Assembly: GCA_021298355.1 (NCBI GenBank)
Contig: JAJTEH010000001.1
Location: forward strand, 186,001-250,000
From: Flammeovirgaceae bacterium
GTDB taxonomy: Bacteria > Bacteroidota > Bacteroidia > Cytophagales > Cyclobacteriaceae
Reading direction: 5' to 3'
DNA: 64,000 nucleotides
The notes under the pieces are model-generated. The model was not told the DNA's origin. It ran no database searches and saw nothing but the letters and a program-made list of their open reading frames with translations. Positions 52,940-63,500 of this stretch are shown here, in pieces. The position numbers and the translations under genes were made by a program. Within the stretch, counting starts at the first letter, position 1, and each line of letters opens with the position of its first letter.

Positions 52940-53854
52940 ATGGAATACGTAGAAGTTAGTCCCTTTATTTCCTTCTGGCATCAATCTATGATTATCGGAG
53001 CCATTGTTGCTGCTACTGCCGGCATAGTATGGTATTTGTTATATCAAATAAGGGTATCTTCTATTGCAGATTATCACCTCAAGTACGAGTTCATCAATGC
53101 AAACGAAATCCGTAATTTAAAAGTGATGGCTTATTGCTTTGGAGTAGCAACTGGTATGCTGATAAATTTATATGCAAGTGATAAAATGAAAGACGTACAG
53201 GTTTGGTTTTTTGCGCGCCTTGCCATGTCTATTTTTGGAGGAACTCTGGTTGGTTATGTCGGTCATCTAATATTCGAATACTATTATCCTACAATCTTGC
53301 ACAAGAAATTGTTGAAGTGGCGTTATACACCTCGTAGAAATCCAAAAACAGGAAACACCATGCGTTTGCTAAGCGAAGAAGAGGAGGATGTACATCTGGA
53401 GTCGGGCATGCAAGCCGAAGAAAACATGTTCTCTATAGATTACGATGTATGGGTTGATGAAAAAACTGGTGATGTAAAAATAGAAAAATATAGAGGGCAT
53501 TTAGAAGCATTGCAATGCAACAACTGCGGTTTTTATACCATGAAGGTACAACGCGAGGAGATAACAAAACCCGCTACTGCCGAAGAATCAGGGGAATTGG
53601 TAAAATATTATGAATGCACATATTGTAAATCTAATCGTGCTACTGCTTTTAACCTATCCAATAAACAAACTGAATCTGACTATAAAAACCTGAAGTATAA
53701 ATTTAGACAGAATAAAGATATAGACCTGGTAAAACTGGAGATTCATTCTACCGTTAAAGGAAAGAAACAATATGAGTTTCAAAATATTGAAGAAGCACAA
53801 AAGTTTTTAACTGAATTTGATTTCGATAAATCTGATAAACGCCATGAAGTTTAG
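52940..53854 (+). CDS. Membrane protein with C-terminal zinc-ribbon-like domain
   Basis: 304 residues. About three hydrophobic helices occupy 15-35, 63-82 and 92-115, followed by a cytoplasmic or periplasmic domain. A CNNC pair (about 193-196) and a CTYC pair (about 226-229) form a probable four-cysteine zinc ribbon. No named family is recognised. The last 11 bp overlap the prc gene, so the two are translationally coupled. A partner or adaptor role for the protease is a reasonable guess based only on this arrangement. Confidence 0.75.
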   Translation: MEYVEVSPFISFWHQSMIIGAIVAATAGIVWYLLYQIRVSSIADYHLKYEFINANEIRNLKVMAYCFGVATGMLINLYASDKMKDVQVWFFARLAMSIFGGTLVGYVGHLIFEYYYPTILHKKLLKWRYTPRRNPKTGNTMRLLSEEEEDVHLESGMQAEENMFSIDYDVWVDEKTGDVKIEKYRGHLEALQCNNCGFYTMKVQREEITKPATAEESGELVKYYECTYCKSNRATAFNLSNKQTESDYKNLKYKFRQNKDIDLVKLEIHSTVKGKKQYEFQNIEEAQKFLTEFDFDKSDKRHEV

Positions 53855-55883
53855 ATTTTTTTTACTTGTAGCCTTTTTTGTAGCATCAGGCTTTGCCATT
53901 GCAAACACCAACGATACCACCACATTTAAGCCAAAACCTGTTTACTCGAAAGAGTTGCAAACTGTACTCAGTATCTTAAACTCTTACCACTATAGCAAAA
54001 TAAAGTTTAACGACTCTTTGTCTACCGCCATACTGCAACAATACCTGCTTAATTTAGACGGTGGTAAATATTTTTTTCTTCAAAGCGATGTCGATACCTT
54101 CTCTAAGTATTCTACTAAGTTAGATGATCTTTCTTTGGCTGGAGATCTTACACCGGCATATGAAATTTACGAAGTCTTCCGCAAGCGTTTTTCAACACAA
54201 ATGGATTACATATTAGGTTCGCTTGTTAAATCTGAATTTGATTTTACAGTAGAGGAAGAGTTTGAAACCAACCGCGATAAAATGACATGGTGTAAAACTC
54301 AGAACGAACTTAATGACGTATGGAGGAGGAACATTAAAAACCAAGCATTAAGTTTAAAACTAGCAGGAAAGAAACAAGAAGAAATTACGAAAACACTTAC
54401 AGAGCGTATTGAGCGAATGAAGAAATCGATTCTTCAATTCAGAAGCGATGATGTTTTTGAAACCTACATGAACACCATTGCAGAAGCATTTGATCCACAC
54501 ACATCCTATCTATCACCAAAATCGGCACAACGTTTCAACGAACAAATGACTTTGTCGCTGGAGGGAATAGGAGCACGCTTGCAATTAGAAAACGATTACA
54601 CAAAAATAGCAGAAATTATTCCGGGTGGCCCTGCCGAAAAAATGGGAATACTTAAAGTAAACGACCGCATAGTTGGGGTAGCACAAGGTGTAGATGGAGA
54701 AATGGTAGATGTGGTAGGTTGGCGATTAGACGATGTGGTTAAACTTATAAAAGGCCCTAAAGGAACAACGGTTCGTATTAGCTATATATCTGGTGAGTTA
54801 GGCTTGAATAGCAAGCCACTAGAAACTTCGATGGTACGCGAAAAAATTAAACTAGAAGACCAGCGCGCCAAGAAAGATGTTTTTCCGATGATTAAGGACG
54901 GCAAAGCCATGAAGATGGGTGTAATTTCTATACCGGGTTTTTATATCGACTGGGACGCCATGCAACGTGGCGAGCCTAACTACACAAGTACAACACGCGA
55001 TGTTGAAAAACTATTAAAAGAGTTAGAAGTAGAAAAAGTAGATGGCGTAATCATAGATTTACGAAACAATGGTGGAGGTTCACTTTTAGAAGCAATTGAA
55101 TTAACAGGATTGTTCATTAATAAAGGACCCGTAGTGCAGGTTCGTAATTCTATGGGACGAGTAGAAGTAGGCGAAGACGATAACGCTGGATTAGCCTATA
55201 CAGGACCGTTAGTAGTAATGACGAACAGATTTAGCGCCTCAGCCTCAGAAATTTTTGCCGGTGCTATTCAAGATTATGGTAGAGGGGTTGTAGTAGGCGA
55301 AACAACCTTTGGTAAAGGAACTGTGCAGAGTGTACAAGAGTTAAAACGATATGTGCGCCCGGTTGCAGGAGAAGAAGTTGGAAGTTTAAAGTTAACCTTT
55401 CAAAAATTCTATAGAGTTACGGGCAATAGTACGCAACATCGCGGTGTAACACCAGATATAGCTTATCCTTCAGTTTATGATGCACAATTATTCGGAGAAA
55501 GTTCAAATCCAAGTGCGTTACCCTGGGATCAGATTAAAGGTACTTTGTACGAACGCACAGGTACAATAAACAAACAGATTATTCAAACGTTGGCTAAAAA
55601 TCATGCAGAACGAATTAAAACGGATCCTTTGCTTAAAAAATTGGTTTTAGAAGCTGAAGAATCGCGCAGAGCATTTCAGGATTCGAAAGTTTCTTTAAAA
55701 GAAGAAACAAGAAAGAAGAAACAAGATGAAGCAGAACAAGCTAAGAATAAAGCAGCACTAACCACCACTATTGGTAACAAAGAAGGTATTTCACCTGCTA
55801 CGCAGGTACCGAATGTAGAAGACGGTTACTTGTACGAAAGTATTTTGATTTTGTCTGAGTTAGCAACTTCTCGCGTGGGTTAA
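53844..55883 (+). CDS. prc: Carboxy-terminal processing protease (Prc/Tsp, S41)
   Basis: 679-residue periplasmic S41 protease from the ATG at 53844, with a signal peptide (MKFRFFLLVAFFVASGFAIA). A Tsp-type N-terminal helical domain (about 30-200) precedes a PDZ domain (about 230-320, GIGARLQLENDYTKIAEIIP) and the catalytic domain (about 350-560). The Ser/Lys dyad lies in FSASASE (near 464) and FGKGT (near 491). A charged C-terminal tail follows (EETRKKKQDEAEQAK). It processes envelope proteins such as peptidoglycan hydrolases or lipoproteins in related bacteria. The start overlaps the upstream zinc-ribbon membrane gene. Confidence 0.93.
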   Translation: MKFRFFLLVAFFVASGFAIANTNDTTTFKPKPVYSKELQTVLSILNSYHYSKIKFNDSLSTAILQQYLLNLDGGKYFFLQSDVDTFSKYSTKLDDLSLAGDLTPAYEIYEVFRKRFSTQMDYILGSLVKSEFDFTVEEEFETNRDKMTWCKTQNELNDVWRRNIKNQALSLKLAGKKQEEITKTLTERIERMKKSILQFRSDDVFETYMNTIAEAFDPHTSYLSPKSAQRFNEQMTLSLEGIGARLQLENDYTKIAEIIPGGPAEKMGILKVNDRIVGVAQGVDGEMVDVVGWRLDDVVKLIKGPKGTTVRISYISGELGLNSKPLETSMVREKIKLEDQRAKKDVFPMIKDGKAMKMGVISIPGFYIDWDAMQRGEPNYTSTTRDVEKLLKELEVEKVDGVIIDLRNNGGGSLLEAIELTGLFINKGPVVQVRNSMGRVEVGEDDNAGLAYTGPLVVMTNRFSASASEIFAGAIQDYGRGVVVGETTFGKGTVQSVQELKRYVRPVAGEEVGSLKLTFQKFYRVTGNSTQHRGVTPDIAYPSVYDAQLFGESSNPSALPWDQIKGTLYERTGTINKQIIQTLAKNHAERIKTDPLLKKLVLEAEESRRAFQDSKVSLKEETRKKKQDEAEQAKNKAALTTTIGNKEGISPATQVPNVEDGYLYESILILSELATSRVG

Positions 55884-55910
55884 AGAAACCTCACAAGCAT
55901 CAAAAGAATT

Positions 55911-56411
55911 TTAGTTAATACTTTTTTTGGTTTTACTTATTTTTTGAGCCGAAGTAATGTTTGCTTTAAGACAATAGCTTATATGCAGTGCAGTTTCAAT
56001 TCTTTTATCAGATGATGTAAACCGATTAACCAGGTAAAGTAGGCTACGTTTATTGCCGGGTGTTAGTTTATTAAAAACTTTTGCAGCAAGTTTATCAGTC
56101 TTTAATACTTCAAGCAACTCTGCCGAATCTTCAAATTGAAACTCACTATCATCTGGCTTAATGGTAACGCTAATGGTTTCTCCCACCTTAAAGTTTAATT
56201 CTTTAATTCTTTTTTTGCCTATGAAAAAAAACGATGTGTCGTTTTTTCGCGGTCGAACTGAGCTATGAAGTATAACTGATTTTGAAAATATAAGTAAAAC
56301 ACGTTTTACTTTTTCCTTTTCTAAAATATTACTTGAGGTTTGGTTCAGGGTTAAGCCAATAGTACCAGGATATATTTCTTCTACAGTAACTTTTGTTTTG
56401 AAGGATTTCAT
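55911..56411 (-). CDS. YdeI/OmdA family protein
   Basis: 166 residues. The N-terminal half resembles the DUF1905 beta-domain (KSVILHSSVRPRKNDTSFFFIGKKRIKEL) and the C-terminal half the helical YdeI/OmpD-associated (OmdA) domain (LAAKVFNKLTPGNKRSLLYLVNRF, then RIETALHISYCL). Function in Gram-negatives is poorly known and has been loosely tied to bacteriocin or peptide resistance. It follows a strong terminator upstream and converges on prc with a 27-bp gap. Confidence 0.75.
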   Translation of the reverse strand: MKSFKTKVTVEEIYPGTIGLTLNQTSSNILEKEKVKRVLLIFSKSVILHSSVRPRKNDTSFFFIGKKRIKELNFKVGETISVTIKPDDSEFQFEDSAELLEVLKTDKLAAKVFNKLTPGNKRSLLYLVNRFTSSDKRIETALHISYCLKANITSAQKISKTKKSIN

Positions 56412-56422
56412 AAACGATTAAC

Positions 56423-56455
56423 AAAAAAAACCTGCTCAGGTTCTGAGCAGGTTTT
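56423..56455 (-). terminator. Hairpin terminator after the BNR-repeat gene
   Basis: Perfect 13-bp arms AAAACCTGCTCAG (56427-56439) and CTGAGCAGGTTTT (56443-56455) with a 3-nt loop. The A run at 56423-56430 becomes a U tract on the minus strand. It closes the transcript of the BNR-repeat gene, 22 bp after its stop, and precedes the YdeI-like gene. Confidence 0.9.
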
Positions 56456-56476
56456 AAAAGCTAAATTTCTAAACCT

Positions 56477-59400
56477 TTACTGCGAAGATTTTAAGAATTC
56501 TTCGAATGGCTTAAGAATAATGGGCTCTAGTTTGTTTTTGGCTAAAACCTCATTAAGTTTTGCATTGTGTTTTTCTTTTGCTTTTTTCAATGTGGCCTTA
56601 GCAGTTTGCATTCTTTCGGCTATAGCACTAAGGTTATCTAATTCTGCAGCAGATGGTTTATAGAATGTTGAAGCAACTTTGCTGTATAGTTCAGATAAAT
56701 CTTCGCGAAGTTGTGGTTCCCCCATGCCAACATAATTATCTCCGGTAGTAATTACCAACGTTTCTTTCAATTTATTCAGTTCATTTAAAAACGGATTAAT
56801 TGCCTTTGCAGAAGAAGGAGATTTAGATTTAGCTGTTTCGGCAGCTTTTATGGTTTCATCAACTTCATAAACCAGATAGGCCAAATCCTGTGTCATGTCG
56901 AACAACTTTTTGGTTACTTCTTCATTTGCTTTTTTATCAGCTACCGGAATATTTGATTTAGGATCGTACTGTACAATTAAATCGTTAGTGAAAACATCTT
57001 TTCCCTTTGTTATTACAACTTTGTACGTACCTGCCGGAACTCTTGGTGCGGTAAATCCGCCAAAAGCAAATGTTTTGCCTGTTGCGATTTTAGGAGGTTT
57101 AGTGGCAAAGTTCCAATCGATAATGTTTATACCTTTTGCTTTTCCAGCATCTAAATCTGCAATTTTGTTTCCATTTAAATCCTGAATTTCTGCAGTCATT
57201 TTACCAATGGTATGGCGTTTCTTTAAGTAGTATACAATTTTTGCATTAGTAGATGCATTTGCGCCAACAAATTGCGTTTCGGTTGCTGTTCCTCCAAATC
57301 CGTTAGACTCGTTCATAATAGCCGGCTTAATTGGGAAGAAGTGGAAATCTTTAGCTAACGTTTCAGATGTAAGTTGTCTTAGCGGACTAACATCATCTAA
57401 AATAATTACTCCTCTGCCGTGTGTACCCATAACTAAGTCGTTGGTTTTTTTGTGCAGATCCAGAAAATGCACAGCTACAGATGGCATGTTGTTAGTAAAC
57501 TTCAACCACGATGTACCGCCATCAACGGATATGTATAAGCCAAACTCGGTACCAAGGAACAATAAATTTTCGTTTACATAATCTTCCTGAATATTGCGCA
57601 CAAAGCCAACTATATCGTTGCTTGTTACTGATTTCCAGGTAGCACCAAAATCGGTGGTTTTATATGCGTATGGTTTCTGATCGCCATGTTGATAACCGGT
57701 AAACACTGCATAGGCAGTTCCTTTACCAAATACAGAAGGTTCTATATGCCAGCACGATGTGTTTTTAGGTAAGCCAGGAATGTTTGCTACAACGTTTGTC
57801 CAGGTTTTGCCACCATCTTTGGTTACTTGCACGTTGCCATCATCAGTTCCTGCCCACACTATGTTTTCATCTAATGGCGACTCGGCAATGGTGAAAACTG
57901 TACAATGGTTTTCGGCACCAGAATTATCTTTAGATAAACCTCCGGATTTTCCTTGTTCAGTTTTAAGGGGGTCGTTAGTAGTTAAGTCTGGCGAAATTTT
58001 TACCCATGTATCTCCCATATCTTCTGAGCGATGCACAAACTGACTGCCCATGTAAAACCTATCGGGTTTAAATGCACTGATGGCCATGGGTGCGTTCCAA
58101 TTAAAGCGAAGTTTTGGATCTCCTTTAGAAGCCAACGGTTGAATTGTTTTAGCCTCGTTCTTTACAGGATCGTAACGCCAAACATTTTCAGCTCCCTGCA
58201 TTTCGGAGTAGATGATCTTTTTTGTAGGATGTCTTAAAACCCTGTAGCCATCGCCCACGCCAACCACTTGCCAATCTCTGGCTTCTACACCACCCGGAGA
58301 ACTTGAAGGGCCAAACCAAGAGCCATTGTCTTGTAAGCCGCCATATACATTGTAAGGTTCTTCGTTATCTACACTGATCTGGTAAAATTGTGAGAGAGGG
58401 AGGTTCTCAACCATTTCCATAGTTGTGCCACCATCCCAGCTACGGTAAACCCCGCCATCGGTAGCTACATACATGCGGTCCGAATTGTTTATGTCGAAAA
58501 CAATATCGTGTATATCAGCGTGCATGGTACCTAAATTTTTAAAGGTATTTCCACCATCTCGCGAAATAGAACCTAATAAACCTGCTTTTACTACAACATC
58601 CGGATTTTTAGGATCAACAGTTATTCTTGAGAAATAGAATGGGCGAACCACTAAACCAAAATCGCCATTGGTAAATTTCCAGCTTGCACCGGCATCATCG
58701 CTGCGGTACAGGCCTTTGTCTTTGTCTTGTTCAGATTCGATAACCGCGTATAAAATGTTGCTGTTAGAAGGAGCAACAGCAACAGCAATGCGCCCTAATT
58801 TTCCGGCAGGAAATCCCTTATGAATTTTATTCCAGGTTTTGCCGCCATCAACGGATTTGTATAAGGCGCTGTTGCTTCCGCCCGAGTTAAAACTCCACGC
58901 TGTTCTTCTAAATTCCCAAAATGCTGCATAGATAACATTCGGGTCTTTAGGATCGATAATTAAATCGCTACAACCGGTTGTTTTATCAATATATAAAATC
59001 TTATTCCAGGTTTTACCTCCGTCTGTTGTTTTATAGAGCCCTCTTTCTTCGCTATCGCTCCAAAGTGCACCGAGCACGGCCACATATACTTCGTTCGGAT
59101 TTTTCGGATTTACCTGTATACCGGCAATTCGCTCGGATTTTTCTAAGCCCATTTTTTGCCAGGTAGATCCACCATCGTTGGTTTTATAAATACCATCGCC
59201 AACGGTAACACTGTTGCGAGTCCATGGTTCGCCTGTTCCAACCCAAACCACCTGATCGGGGTTGGTGGGGTCTACAGCAATTGCGCCAATAGATTGGCAA
59301 TACTCATCGAAAATAGGATTAAAAGTTGCACCGCCATTGGTACTTTTCCACACGCCACCACCGGCAGCGCCAATGTATACTACTCTATCGTTTTTAGGAT

Positions 59401-59563
59401 GAAGTTCGATATCCGATACCCTTCCACTCATTAGTGCTGGGCCGATGTGTCGCGCACGCATGTCGCCAAACAGTTCTTTGCCTTTCACGGTTGCATCTTG
59501 TGCTTGTAGCCGTAACGTTGCCACCAGCATAAAAGCAATCAGCATTAGTTTTGGTTTAATCAT
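56477..59563 (-). CDS. Large secreted BNR/sortilin-like beta-propeller protein
   Basis: 1028 residues with a signal peptide (cleavage near LRLQAQ). The first 750 residues hold at least six BNR/Asp-box repeats of the form S-x-D-G-G-x-T-W or close variants (SVDGGKTWNK, TTDGGKTWNK, TKDGGKTWTN, SVDGGTSWLK). They fold as one or two VPS10/sortilin-like propellers. A beta-sandwich region (about 770-870) and a helical tail (about 890-1020) follow. No T9SS domain is evident. Sialidase activity is unlikely because the catalytic Arg triad was not seen. It is preceded by a LolA-like gene with its own terminator between them. Confidence 0.85.
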   Translation of the reverse strand: MIKPKLMLIAFMLVATLRLQAQDATVKGKELFGDMRARHIGPALMSGRVSDIELHPKNDRVVYIGAAGGGVWKSTNGGATFNPIFDEYCQSIGAIAVDPTNPDQVVWVGTGEPWTRNSVTVGDGIYKTNDGGSTWQKMGLEKSERIAGIQVNPKNPNEVYVAVLGALWSDSEERGLYKTTDGGKTWNKILYIDKTTGCSDLIIDPKDPNVIYAAFWEFRRTAWSFNSGGSNSALYKSVDGGKTWNKIHKGFPAGKLGRIAVAVAPSNSNILYAVIESEQDKDKGLYRSDDAGASWKFTNGDFGLVVRPFYFSRITVDPKNPDVVVKAGLLGSISRDGGNTFKNLGTMHADIHDIVFDINNSDRMYVATDGGVYRSWDGGTTMEMVENLPLSQFYQISVDNEEPYNVYGGLQDNGSWFGPSSSPGGVEARDWQVVGVGDGYRVLRHPTKKIIYSEMQGAENVWRYDPVKNEAKTIQPLASKGDPKLRFNWNAPMAISAFKPDRFYMGSQFVHRSEDMGDTWVKISPDLTTNDPLKTEQGKSGGLSKDNSGAENHCTVFTIAESPLDENIVWAGTDDGNVQVTKDGGKTWTNVVANIPGLPKNTSCWHIEPSVFGKGTAYAVFTGYQHGDQKPYAYKTTDFGATWKSVTSNDIVGFVRNIQEDYVNENLLFLGTEFGLYISVDGGTSWLKFTNNMPSVAVHFLDLHKKTNDLVMGTHGRGVIILDDVSPLRQLTSETLAKDFHFFPIKPAIMNESNGFGGTATETQFVGANASTNAKIVYYLKKRHTIGKMTAEIQDLNGNKIADLDAGKAKGINIIDWNFATKPPKIATGKTFAFGGFTAPRVPAGTYKVVITKGKDVFTNDLIVQYDPKSNIPVADKKANEEVTKKLFDMTQDLAYLVYEVDETIKAAETAKSKSPSSAKAINPFLNELNKLKETLVITTGDNYVGMGEPQLREDLSELYSKVASTFYKPSAAELDNLSAIAERMQTAKATLKKAKEKHNAKLNEVLAKNKLEPIILKPFEEFLKSSQ

Positions 59564-59591
59564 ATCAATTTTTAGGGTTAATTATAAAAAG

Positions 59592-59617
59592 AAAATGCAG
59601 GCATTTGCCTGCATTTT
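59592..59617 (-). terminator. Hairpin terminator after the LolA-like gene
   Basis: Perfect 11-bp arms AAAATGCAGGC (59592-59602) and GCCTGCATTTT (59607-59617) with a 4-nt loop, followed on the minus strand by a T-rich stretch. It lies 14 bp after the LolA-like stop and may attenuate expression of the BNR-repeat gene, which begins 28 bp further on. Confidence 0.8.
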
Positions 59618-59631
59618 AATAAAGAAGAAGA

Positions 59632-60384
59632 TTATTGTCCTGCCGGAAAGGCAAGTTCTTTTGCATCTAATGTAGGATCAATCTGAATGGATGTCATCGT
59701 GATTGGCTGGCTAGGTCCTCCTTTTGCACCAAATGCTTGTGTAAAAGCAATGATAAGACCATTTGATAACTCCTGATAATCGCTGTATTTTACCTGAGAA
59801 ACCATGCCTTTTCCAGGACCTGCTTTAATTTCAGTTTCCATTACAAGCGGAACATATTCTGTAGCATCAAAATAATAGTAAACTACATTTTCAGTTTCTT
59901 TACCATCTACCTTAATAGGTTTTTTAGTTAATTTAAGTTTAAAAGTTTCAGAGCCTTCAACAGTTTCTTTACCTAAAAATTCAACTTTGTATCCTTTGGC
60001 TTTGTAATCTACAAATGCGTCCGGAAAATCTGCTGCTTCTTGCTTAAAGTTTTCGGTTGTTTCAGCATCACTTTTTTCGGCTTTCATGGTCATGTAATTA
60101 TCCGACCATAAATCTTTTCCATCAAATACATTAGATCTGATGGTTTTACCCTGTAGGCTGTAAATGGTAGTTTGTCTGCCATCTTTAAAAACATAATTTT
60201 CGAAAGGAATTTCCATTCCACCCTGGTTTAATTTACCTGAATATTTTAGTCCTTTCAGGCTTTTCCACTTATCGAGGCCACCTGTGTTTTCGAAGTATTT
60301 GGCAATTATCTCATCAGCTGTTTGCGCCATAGCAGCAGTGCTAACGAGTAAACCTGCCGCAATCATTAGTAATTTGCGTTTCAT
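59632..60384 (-). CDS. LolA-like outer-membrane lipoprotein-sorting protein
   Basis: 250 residues with a signal peptide (cleavage near AAMAQT). The mature protein begins ADEIIAKYFENTGGLDKWKSL and alternates beta strands across its length (YSGKLNQGGMEIPFENYVFK; YYYFDATEYVPLVME). This matches the LolA-like group common in Bacteroidota, where several paralogues exist. Whether it carries lipoproteins or another lipid is unknown. It is divergent from the second ABC exporter and upstream of the large BNR protein, separated by a terminator. Confidence 0.78.
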   Translation of the reverse strand: MKRKLLMIAAGLLVSTAAMAQTADEIIAKYFENTGGLDKWKSLKGLKYSGKLNQGGMEIPFENYVFKDGRQTTIYSLQGKTIRSNVFDGKDLWSDNYMTMKAEKSDAETTENFKQEAADFPDAFVDYKAKGYKVEFLGKETVEGSETFKLKLTKKPIKVDGKETENVVYYYFDATEYVPLVMETEIKAGPGKGMVSQVKYSDYQELSNGLIIAFTQAFGAKGGPSQPITMTSIQIDPTLDAKELAFPAGQ

Positions 60385-60530
60385 AAGTTGTTTTTTAATT
60401 TTCTGTTAGTTGTATTTTATGACCTTAAATTACATACTGGTAGGAAATTTTAAACCATAATTTTATCCCAAATAAAGTTCGGTTTCTGTGGAATTATCTA
60501 TTTTAGACTTTTTAACTTTGGTTAGTACAC

Positions 60531-63500
60531 ATGAGTGAAGAATTACTCAAAGCAGTAATACAACTATTTGCGATTGTTGCCCGCGAACGCATTACAGAAG
60601 AAGAGAGGCAGGATGTAAAGGAGTTTTTGGGCCTACATTTAAACCGGGATGCCGTTAAATATTACCTCGATTTATTTGATACCTATTGCGCCACTAATGA
60701 ATTACGGGCTTCGCAAGAGCTAGACGCGCTCGATGCCGAAACGCAGCAATTTGTAGGAGATTGGGCCAAAATCATGGAAATCGCCAAAAAGGTGAACCAG
60801 GCTTTAACGGTGCAGCAAAAGTTAGTATTGATTCAAAAAATTATTGAACTGGTTTTTGCCGACTTTCATCTATCAGAAAGACAATCCAACCTTATCTTTT
60901 ACATAGGCCAAGCGCTTAAAATCCCGCAACAAACTGTAAAAGCTTTACAAGATTTTGTAATTGGGCAAGATATAGACGAACTCGCTTCTAAAAATGTATT
61001 AATTATAGACGAAGGCTATGACGAAGTGGCTTATCCTGGCCCAAGAATTATCGAGAAAAATTTAAACGGCCTTGTTGCTATTTTGTATTTACCCGATGCA
61101 GAAACGTATTTTATCAAATACCTGGGTATTTCGGTTTTGTACTTAAATTCTATTTTATTACGAAGCAGAAAAATTGAAGTACTTCCGGCTGGTAGCACCA
61201 TACGTGGCGATAAAATTGAAACCATATACTACAGCGATATTATTGGCAGATTTAGAAGTGAAGATGTACATGCTACCATTACCTTTACTGCCGAACATTT
61301 ATTTTATCATTTTAAAAGCGGTCGTGCGGCATTACAGAATTTAACCATAGCCGAAAAAGGAGGAAAACTCATTGGCATAATGGGAGCCAGCGGGTCTGGT
61401 AAATCTACCTTGCTAAGTGTATTAAACGGAATAGAGAAACCTTCGAGCGGAAGCGTTTTGGTTAACGGCATAAACATACACGAGGAACCCGAAAAAGTAC
61501 GGGGTGTTATTGGTTATGTTCCGCAAGATGACTTGCTCTTAGAAGAATTAAGCGTATACGACAATCTTTTTTTTGCAGCTAAACTTTGTTTTGGTTCAGC
61601 CACTGTAGATGAAATAAATGTAATAGTAGAACGTGTAATTGCCCAGCTTGGGCTAACTGAAATTAAGCACTTAAAAGTTGGTTCGCCTTTAGATAAGACC
61701 ATAAGTGGTGGCCAACGAAAAAGAGTAAACATTGGCCTTGAACTTTTGCGCGAACCCACCTTACTTTTTGTAGATGAACCAACATCAGGTTTGTCTTCGC
61801 GCGATTCCGAAAACATTATGGACTTACTCAAAGAACTTTCCCTTCGCGGAAAAATGATTTTTGTGGTAATCCATCAACCATCATCAGATATATTTAAATT
61901 ATTCGATTCTCTTTTAATTTTAGATGTTGGTGGTTTTCAAATTTACTATGGAAATCCCGTATCGGCAGTTTTATATTTCCGCGAATTAGTAAATGCCACA
62001 AGCCGCGATCAAGGTTCGTGCCCCGAATGTGGTAACATAAATCCGGAGCAGATCTTTACCATTATCGAAACAAAGGTTGTAAACGAATACGGACGGCTAA
62101 CCCAAACACGTAAAGTTTCTCCAGGGCAGTGGTATCAGTACTTTAAGCAAAAAACTAAACTACCAAAAATAGATCATACAAAAGATGCCCTTCCAACGGT
62201 ACAGAAAATCCCGAATTGGTTTAAACAATTACACGTTTTTGGTTGGCGCGATATAAAAGCAAAGTTGTCTAACAAACAGTATTTGTTTATCAATTTACTG
62301 GCATCTCCGGTGTTGGCCGTTTTTATCAGCTACATGGTAAAATACTACAACGTATTGCAAGGCGATTTCTCTAATTATTCATTTTATAACAATCAGAATA
62401 TTCCGGTTTACTTTTTCATGAGTGTTGTGGTGGCATTGTTTTTTGGATTAACCATGAGCGCAGAAGAAATATTCCGAGACCGGAAAATTTTAAAACGCGA
62501 ACGATTCCTTCATCTTAGTAAAAGCAGCTATTTGATTTCGAAAGTGCTTATTATGTTTAGCATTTCTGCCTTTCAGACTTTATTGTTTGTTGTTATTGGA
62601 AATCTGATTCTCGAAATTCCATTTACCGAAATGAGGTACTGGCTTGTTTTATTTGCTGCCTCTTGCTTTGCCAATATGTTGGGGCTAAACATTTCGGCCT
62701 CTTTTAATTCGGCTGTAACAATTTATATCATCATACCTCTTTTAGTGATTCCGCAATTATTGTTAAGTGGGGTAGTAATAAGTTTCGATAAGTTTAATCC
62801 GAGTGTTGGTAAACCAATAGGGGTGCCTCTTATGGGGAACATTATGGCATCGCGCTGGGCTTTCGAAGCCATGATGGTAACACAGTTTAAGGATAATCCT
62901 TTCGAGAAACAGTTTTACGAATTAGATAAAACCATTGCGATATCAGAATATAAGCGCGTGTATTTTATTCCCGAGTTAGAGTCTAAACTTTCTTACGTTT
63001 TAAATAACGGTAGTCAATGGAAAAATGAAAGTAATGAACAGATGGCTCATGCACTAAATCTGATTAAAGCAGAGATCACGTCTGAGTTAGAAAAAGTAGG
63101 AAGAGACAAACTGCCTGAAATAGAAAAACTAGTTATCCGTAAGTTTGACTCTGCAACATACGCCAATACAGAAAAATTTTTATCCACCTTAAAAATTTAC
63201 TATAGCATTAAAAAAGAAAATGCACAAGCAAAAAAAGATCAATTAGTGGCATCGCTCACCAATACTCCCGAAAAATTAGCACAACACCAGAAAGCCATGT
63301 TGGCGTATCAAAATCAAACCGTTATGGATGCTGTAAAAAATATTACTTCACCAGAGCGAATTGTAGAATATGGTGGTCGGCTAATTCAAAAAGTATATCC
63401 GATTTATGACGATGAACACCGCCCTCGATATTGGCTGGATTTCTCTGCAAACTTATACCAGCCCACAAAATATTTTGCAAGCAAAACATTTGATACCTTT

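Noticed and set aside
56477-59563. The BNR-repeat protein as a true sialidase
   Set aside because: Asp-box repeats are abundant, but the Arg triad and F/YRIP motif of sialidases were not found; a sortilin-like propeller fits better.
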